The notes below the pieces were generated by a model that searched no databases, was not told the DNA's origin, and saw nothing but the letters and a program-made list of their open reading frames with translations. 64,000 nt of DNA from Thunnus maccoyii. Taxonomy: Eukaryota > Chordata > Actinopteri > Scombriformes > Scombridae. Both the position numbers and the translations under genes were made by a program. The stretch lies in NCBI RefSeq assembly GCF_910596095.1, contig NC_056538.1, positions 10,162,001 through 10,226,000 on the forward strand, given 5' to 3'. The first letter of the stretch is position 1; the number at the start of each line of letters is the position of its first letter. Shown piece after piece: positions 59,804 through 64,000 of the stretch.

Positions 59804-59927
59804 CTATGCAGCATAAGCTTGATAGAAGCTGAAGTTGATCTTGTCCCTGACTTTCACTCTGTTATCTGCTTTAAAAAGATTTACAAAATCACAGCCAACA
59901 GCAGCAGGACTTCCCAGATGTTTTTCC
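59804..59927 (-). CDS. Possible 3'-terminal exon of an unrecognised gene
   Basis: On the minus strand a strong acceptor (TTTTTTTCTCCCACAG) is followed by one base and 41 codons ending in TAG. The reading begins EKHLGSPAAVGCDF and ends FSFYQAYAA. Codon third positions look gene-like, the sequence is not repetitive, and AATAAA lies at 59708-59713, about 90 bases past the stop. These are the expected parts of a last exon, but I do not recognise the family. No convincing upstream exon was found between 59928 and 61460, so the rest would lie beyond the LINE or past the right edge. It could also be chance or a gene remnant. Confidence 0.35.
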
Positions 59928-61466
59928 CTGTGGGAGAAAAAAAGGCAGTCATATTAAGAAAGGACAGGAGAAATGATTAGAATTAGCTGAAGATCACTGA
60001 CATGGAAAAGTTCATTAACGTGTGTGCTTCAACACCAGCACCAGTTACAGCAGGCTTCATATTTGCAGCCATGGTATTTGAATGTGTCTGGATCTACCAT
60101 TCATGACTTTGATGCTCACATTGCTTCTCTGTGGGTGCCTAGGGAAAGTCAATCCTCAAAAAGTTACAACTGAAATGCTTTCATTAAGATAAAGCCACAA
60201 CTGAACCAGCTCTGGATACAGGCTACCATAGGTGCCTGGTTATGTATTAGAATGGGGGAGCAAACTTGGAGAGATACTTAATTGGTGGGATTAAGTCAAG
60301 AAACAACCACCTACACTAGTCCAGATTAGTTAGATTGAGGGCGCTATGAAAACCAGGAATACATCAAGAACAGTATATAATTGGGTGAATCAGGACAGGA
60401 AATGATTATTAGAAAAATGGCTATTTCATATTTGAAATTACATTTATAAAATCATTATGTAGCCTGAAATGTTAGTAGGTTACAGGTAACTAGGCCATCT
60501 TCAAGGTTAAACAAGGAGAAACAATTTATATAAATGAAATATTGCTATTCTCAATACTCACAAGGCCATCTTCAAAGTCTAACAATTGCAGCAAAGTAAA
60601 AACAAATTAGATGAATGAAATGGCCTCACAACAACTATCTAATTCCAATCCCACATACGGGTTCTAGTGGAAGCTGTTAGCACCACCAGCTGATGTAGTT
60701 GTGATGTTATACAGGAATAAATAATCATAACTTCAAAAGCAGATTATTTTAAATGACATTATCTCAAATCAAGGACTATTTTAATGCACAACTCAGAGGG
60801 TGACTTTTACTCCTCAAGACTTAAAAGGGCCATGTTAGTTAAGGACTAGACCTTACTTCCTCTTAGAGTAAACTTGCAGCTCTCATTTACCCTGTATGAG
60901 AAAATGAGAGAATAATCATATTAATTAAAGCACAGCGCAGAGCATGGTAATTCCAGGTAATTCCATCCAAAGTCTGACTAAAACTGAAAATAAAGCAAAG
61001 TATTCTGCAGAAGTCTAATCAGGTTACTTTCCACCGCTGAACATTTGACTGTTTGTTAATTCAGACACTTTGGTGCTATGAGGAAAAGCTCTGCTCTGTC
61101 TGTCTCTCTCTCACGACAAGTTGGACTAAACCAACTCGAATGGTGGTCCGAAAATGTCAGATTGCTGAAAATAGAAAAATTATCATTGATATGGGCTGCT
61201 TAAATTTAATCACCTGATTGCAGGGACTGTATGATGATAAGTTTATTTTTAAAAAGACAAATAGTAGGGTAGAAAAACCATAACTTTGCAACCCCTAATT
61301 GAATAATAGGGATGCATTTACTCGACTTGCTCCATTGCTCAGGCACCTATGTAGGCTACTGTAGGTTTTTTGGTATGATAAAGGGCCTGAGTTTTTCTTT
61401 TTTACCTTCCTAACAATCATATCACTGAGACAAAATGGAACTGCAGGAGATAATGTAACATCAATG
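59928..61466. other. Intergenic DNA before the LINE
   Basis: AT-rich. The motif GGCCATCTTCAA occurs twice (60492 and 60553). No exon with matching phase to the candidate at 59804-59927 was found. Confidence 0.4.
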
Positions 61467-63730
61467 CATGTTATTAACTTGGCTTCTTCCCCGGAGTTTT
61501 TTGTGCTTTCTCATCTCGCAGGAAACCCTGGGTTGCAGGCCAAGCCTTCGTGGTCCTTCGCAGTCCTGTTTGTGTCCTTCCCTGGCTATTGCTGCTGTTA
61601 TTGTTATTGTTATGATTGTTCTTCTGTCCCCCCTGCACCTCGATCCAGGGTCTCTTAATAACTATTGACCAGTCTCTAGTCTTCCATTCTTTTCTAAAGT
61701 ACTGGAGAGAGTTGTGTCTCAACAACTTTCGACTCATATAAAAGAAAATGATCTATATGAACTGATCTTCTACTTGCTATGGATTCAGATTTTACCTCTG
61801 TGCTTCTATTACTGGATCTCAGTGCAGCCTTTGACACCATTGATCACTGTATACTATCAGACAGTCTAAATTGTAATTTTGGTGTCTCTGGCCTAGCTCT
61901 CTCTTGGCTTAAGTCCTAATTATCTGAAAGAATGCAGTGTGTCTGCTATAATAATACTACATCTAAATTCTCTGATTTTAAACATGGAGCGCCACAGTGT
62001 TTAGTTCTCGGCCCTCTGCTTTTCTCTCCTTATATTTTGCCTCTTGGCCAAATTATGCCTAGTCATGGAATAAATTTCCATTGCTACGCAGATGATACTC
62101 AGCTTTATGTGCCCATAAGGGCTGATGATGATACTCAAATTACTAAATTAGAGACCTGTTTGGCTGTTGTGAAAAACTGGATGTCACTAAATTTACTGCT
62201 TCTAAATTCAGATAAAACTGAAATGCTGGTCATTGGCCCTGTTAGACAGACACCAGTTAGACCAAGTGACAGTAACACTTGACAAATGTGTGATTTCAGT
62301 GTGTGACAGCCAATAATCTCGGTGTTACATTCGATCCCAGCCTCTCCTTTCATAAGCACATTAAAGAGATCACCAAGAGTGCCTTTTTCCACTTGTGTAA
62401 CATAGCTAAAATTCAGTCTTCCCTGTCCATGGCTGATGCAGAGACTCTAATACACACATTTGTTTCATCCAGACTTGATTACTGCAATGTTCTGTTTTCA
62501 GGTCTGCCATGTGCTAGTACTAAACGTCTTCAGATGGTTCAAAATGCTGCCGCTAGAATCTTAACTAAAACAAGAAAATTTGACTGTATTATACCAATTC
62601 TAGCCTCCTTTTATTGGCTTCCTATCCATGTTAGATCAGACCTTAAGGTGCTTCTGCTGACTTATGAAATACTTAATGGGCATGCTCCATCATACCTGCC
62701 TGATCTCCTAAACCTTACATTCCATCTCAAGCTCTCCACTCTCAAAATGCAGGGCTCCTGTGTGTACCCAAAGTTAAAAAGAAGTCAGCAGTTGGCAGGG
62801 CCTTTTCCTTTCGAGCTCTGTTCTTATGGAATCACCTCCCTGCTAACATCAGACAATCCAAGTTAAGTCCTTTAAATCTAAACTTAAAACTCATCTCTTT
62901 GCCTTAACCTACAATTAGTTGCCTCTAATTGAGTACTTCATGACCTTGTACTGCACAGTTTGTTTCTGTCTCAATGAATTTACTAAGTGCTGTCCTGCCA
63001 ACAAGATTATTTATTATTGCAACTGTTCTGATAACCATTGCATCTCTCCAACCTTTTGTTTGTTTGTTCCACAAGCCCATGAGTGTCTGAGCTGGATGCC
63101 ACTCTCTCTTCTCTCCCTCTCTCTCCCTATTTTCCCCTCCTGTCCTCTCTTGCCTCTCAGGCATCTCTTGCTGGACCAGCACCCATCCTGGAACCGCTCT
63201 GCTTCCCTGGTTGTCAGTGCCATTTCCTGAGGTTTTGGATCTGGTTCCCCATCCTGCAGGAGTTCAGCCTCATCTCATGTCTCTCTCTCTGAATGATGTC
63301 TTTATCCCTCTCTCCTCTGTGAATACTATATTTTCTCGTCTCTTCTCTCATGTATGTGAATGATGTGATGTGAGTCTCCCCTGTGTGCATGTGTAGTCTG
63401 TCCTCCTGCCAGGTGTCCATGTTGATGGAGGTCACGTGGATCAGGTACTGTTCTGCTTTGGTGGCACCTGGAAGCTGCTTGGCATCCTCTTCATCACATT
63501 CTTCATATATATTATAAATTCATTATAATTTTGTTATCCTGTTCAATACTGTATTCTGTAGTGCTCTATTCTGTACACACAACATCTATTGCATGTCTGT
63601 CCATCCTGGGAGAGGGATCCCTCTTCTGTTGCTCTTCCTGAGGTTTCTTTCATTTTTTTCCCCTTAAAGAGGTTTTTTAGGAAGTTTTTCACTTATTTGA
63701 ATTGAGGGTCTAAAGACAGAGGATGTTGTA
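61467..63730 (+). mobile_element. Decayed L2-type non-LTR retrotransposon (3' half)
   Basis: Translations show the C-terminal part of a LINE reverse transcriptase: AFDTIDH (about 61829), the catalytic box YADDTQLY (about 62085), and the distal motifs LDYCNVLFSGLP and FYWLPIHVRSDL. This order is typical of fish L2-clade elements. The 3' tail (GAGAGGGATCCCTCTTCTG..., 63611 on) matches the remembered tail of abundant teleost L2 copies. No 5' end, endonuclease or ORF1 is visible, so the copy is 5'-truncated. Inactivating changes are listed separately. Confidence 0.8.
61797..62866 (+). pseudogene. Broken reverse transcriptase fragment
   Basis: The coding trace is interrupted by an in-frame TAA at 61917, then runs open from 61932 through YADDTQLY. 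It shifts frame twice between about 62260 and 62303 and then continues open to 62866. The element therefore cannot encode an active enzyme. Residues around the DD catalytic pair are preserved, which suggests moderate age. Confidence 0.8.
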
Positions 63731-63879
63731 TTGCCAGTTAGGGCCAGCCCAAGTTTGCCTTGGACCAGCCCCTACTTATGCTGCTATAGGCCTAGACTGC
63801 CAGGGGACTTCCCATGATGCACTGAGCTCCTCTTTCCTCCTCTCCCTCTCCATCTGTACGCATTCATGCCCCATTAATG

Positions 63880-64000
63880 CATGTTACTAACTTGGCATCT
63901 TCCCCAGAGTTTTGTGTTTTCTCATCTCACAGGTGACCTTCAGTTGGGACTGCTGCCTGTGGCTGCAGACTGCCTGCTGTCTCCTTGGTCCAGCTTGACG
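63880..64000 (+). repeat. Second copy of the LINE-flanking repeat
   Basis: GCATGTTACTAACTTGGC... at 63880 repeats, with few changes, the sequence at 61467-61525 (TTCTTCCCCGGAG / ATCTTCCCCAGAG, then CTCATCTC and CAGG). It is the start of another unit of the same family and runs off the right edge. Confidence 0.65.

Noticed and set aside
60492-60570. Short exon (ACTTTGAAGATGGCCTT with GTGAGT donor) that could join the 59.8-kb exon in phase
   Set aside because: Its motif is repeated nearby and the joined product would be only about 44 residues; too weak to call.

Overview
This window is nuclear DNA from a ray-finned fish, most likely a percomorph-type teleost. Genes have many short exons with GT-AG introns, and the interspersed repeats are of types typical of teleosts. 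Gene order around fam118b, srpra and tirap matches human 11q24. I see no bacterial, viral or CRISPR content. Exons were joined by hand from splice signals, codon phase and family similarity. Every joined reading frame below closes exactly, apart from the two ends flagged as uncertain.

Layout. (1) 1-14.1 kb, minus strand: a GLB1L2/3-like glycoside hydrolase family 35 gene, exons 1-12; its 3' exons lie off the left edge. (2) 14.1-16.6 kb: intergenic DNA with a duplicated teleost repeat and a CTCF-like site. (3) 16.6-23.1 kb, plus strand: a second GLB1L2/3-like gene in head-to-head orientation, with the same exon phases; it seems to lack the signal-anchor exon of its twin. (4) 24.0-30.5 kb, plus: ilvbl (hacl2), a thiamine-diphosphate 2-hydroxyacyl-CoA lyase, 14 exons, 622 aa. 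(5) 34.1-43.7 kb, plus: fam118b, a SIR2-like protein, 353 aa. (6) 43.8-50.9 kb, minus: srpra, the signal recognition particle receptor alpha subunit, 14 coding exons, 651 aa, tail-to-tail with fam118b. (7) 52.4-54.3 kb, plus: tirap, the TIR adaptor of Toll-like receptors, 233 or 248 aa. (8) 54.3-61.4 kb: mostly gene-poor, with a transposon-like element and a possible orphan 3'-terminal exon on the minus strand at 59.8 kb. (9) 61.47-64.0 kb: a decayed L2-type LINE.

The genes do not form one pathway. The GLB1L pair are predicted glycosidases, ilvbl acts in fatty-acid alpha-oxidation at the ER, srpra in ER protein targeting, tirap in innate signalling, and FAM118B belongs to a SIR2-like family related to bacterial defence proteins. 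The most notable observations are the inverted GLB1L pair (a 71-nt identical tract, probable loss of the signal exon, a GC-AG intron and a changed HGGTNFG motif in one copy), the orphan terminal exon, two possible tirap N-termini with an upstream ORF, and a nested hAT-type element with a perfect 8-bp target duplication.
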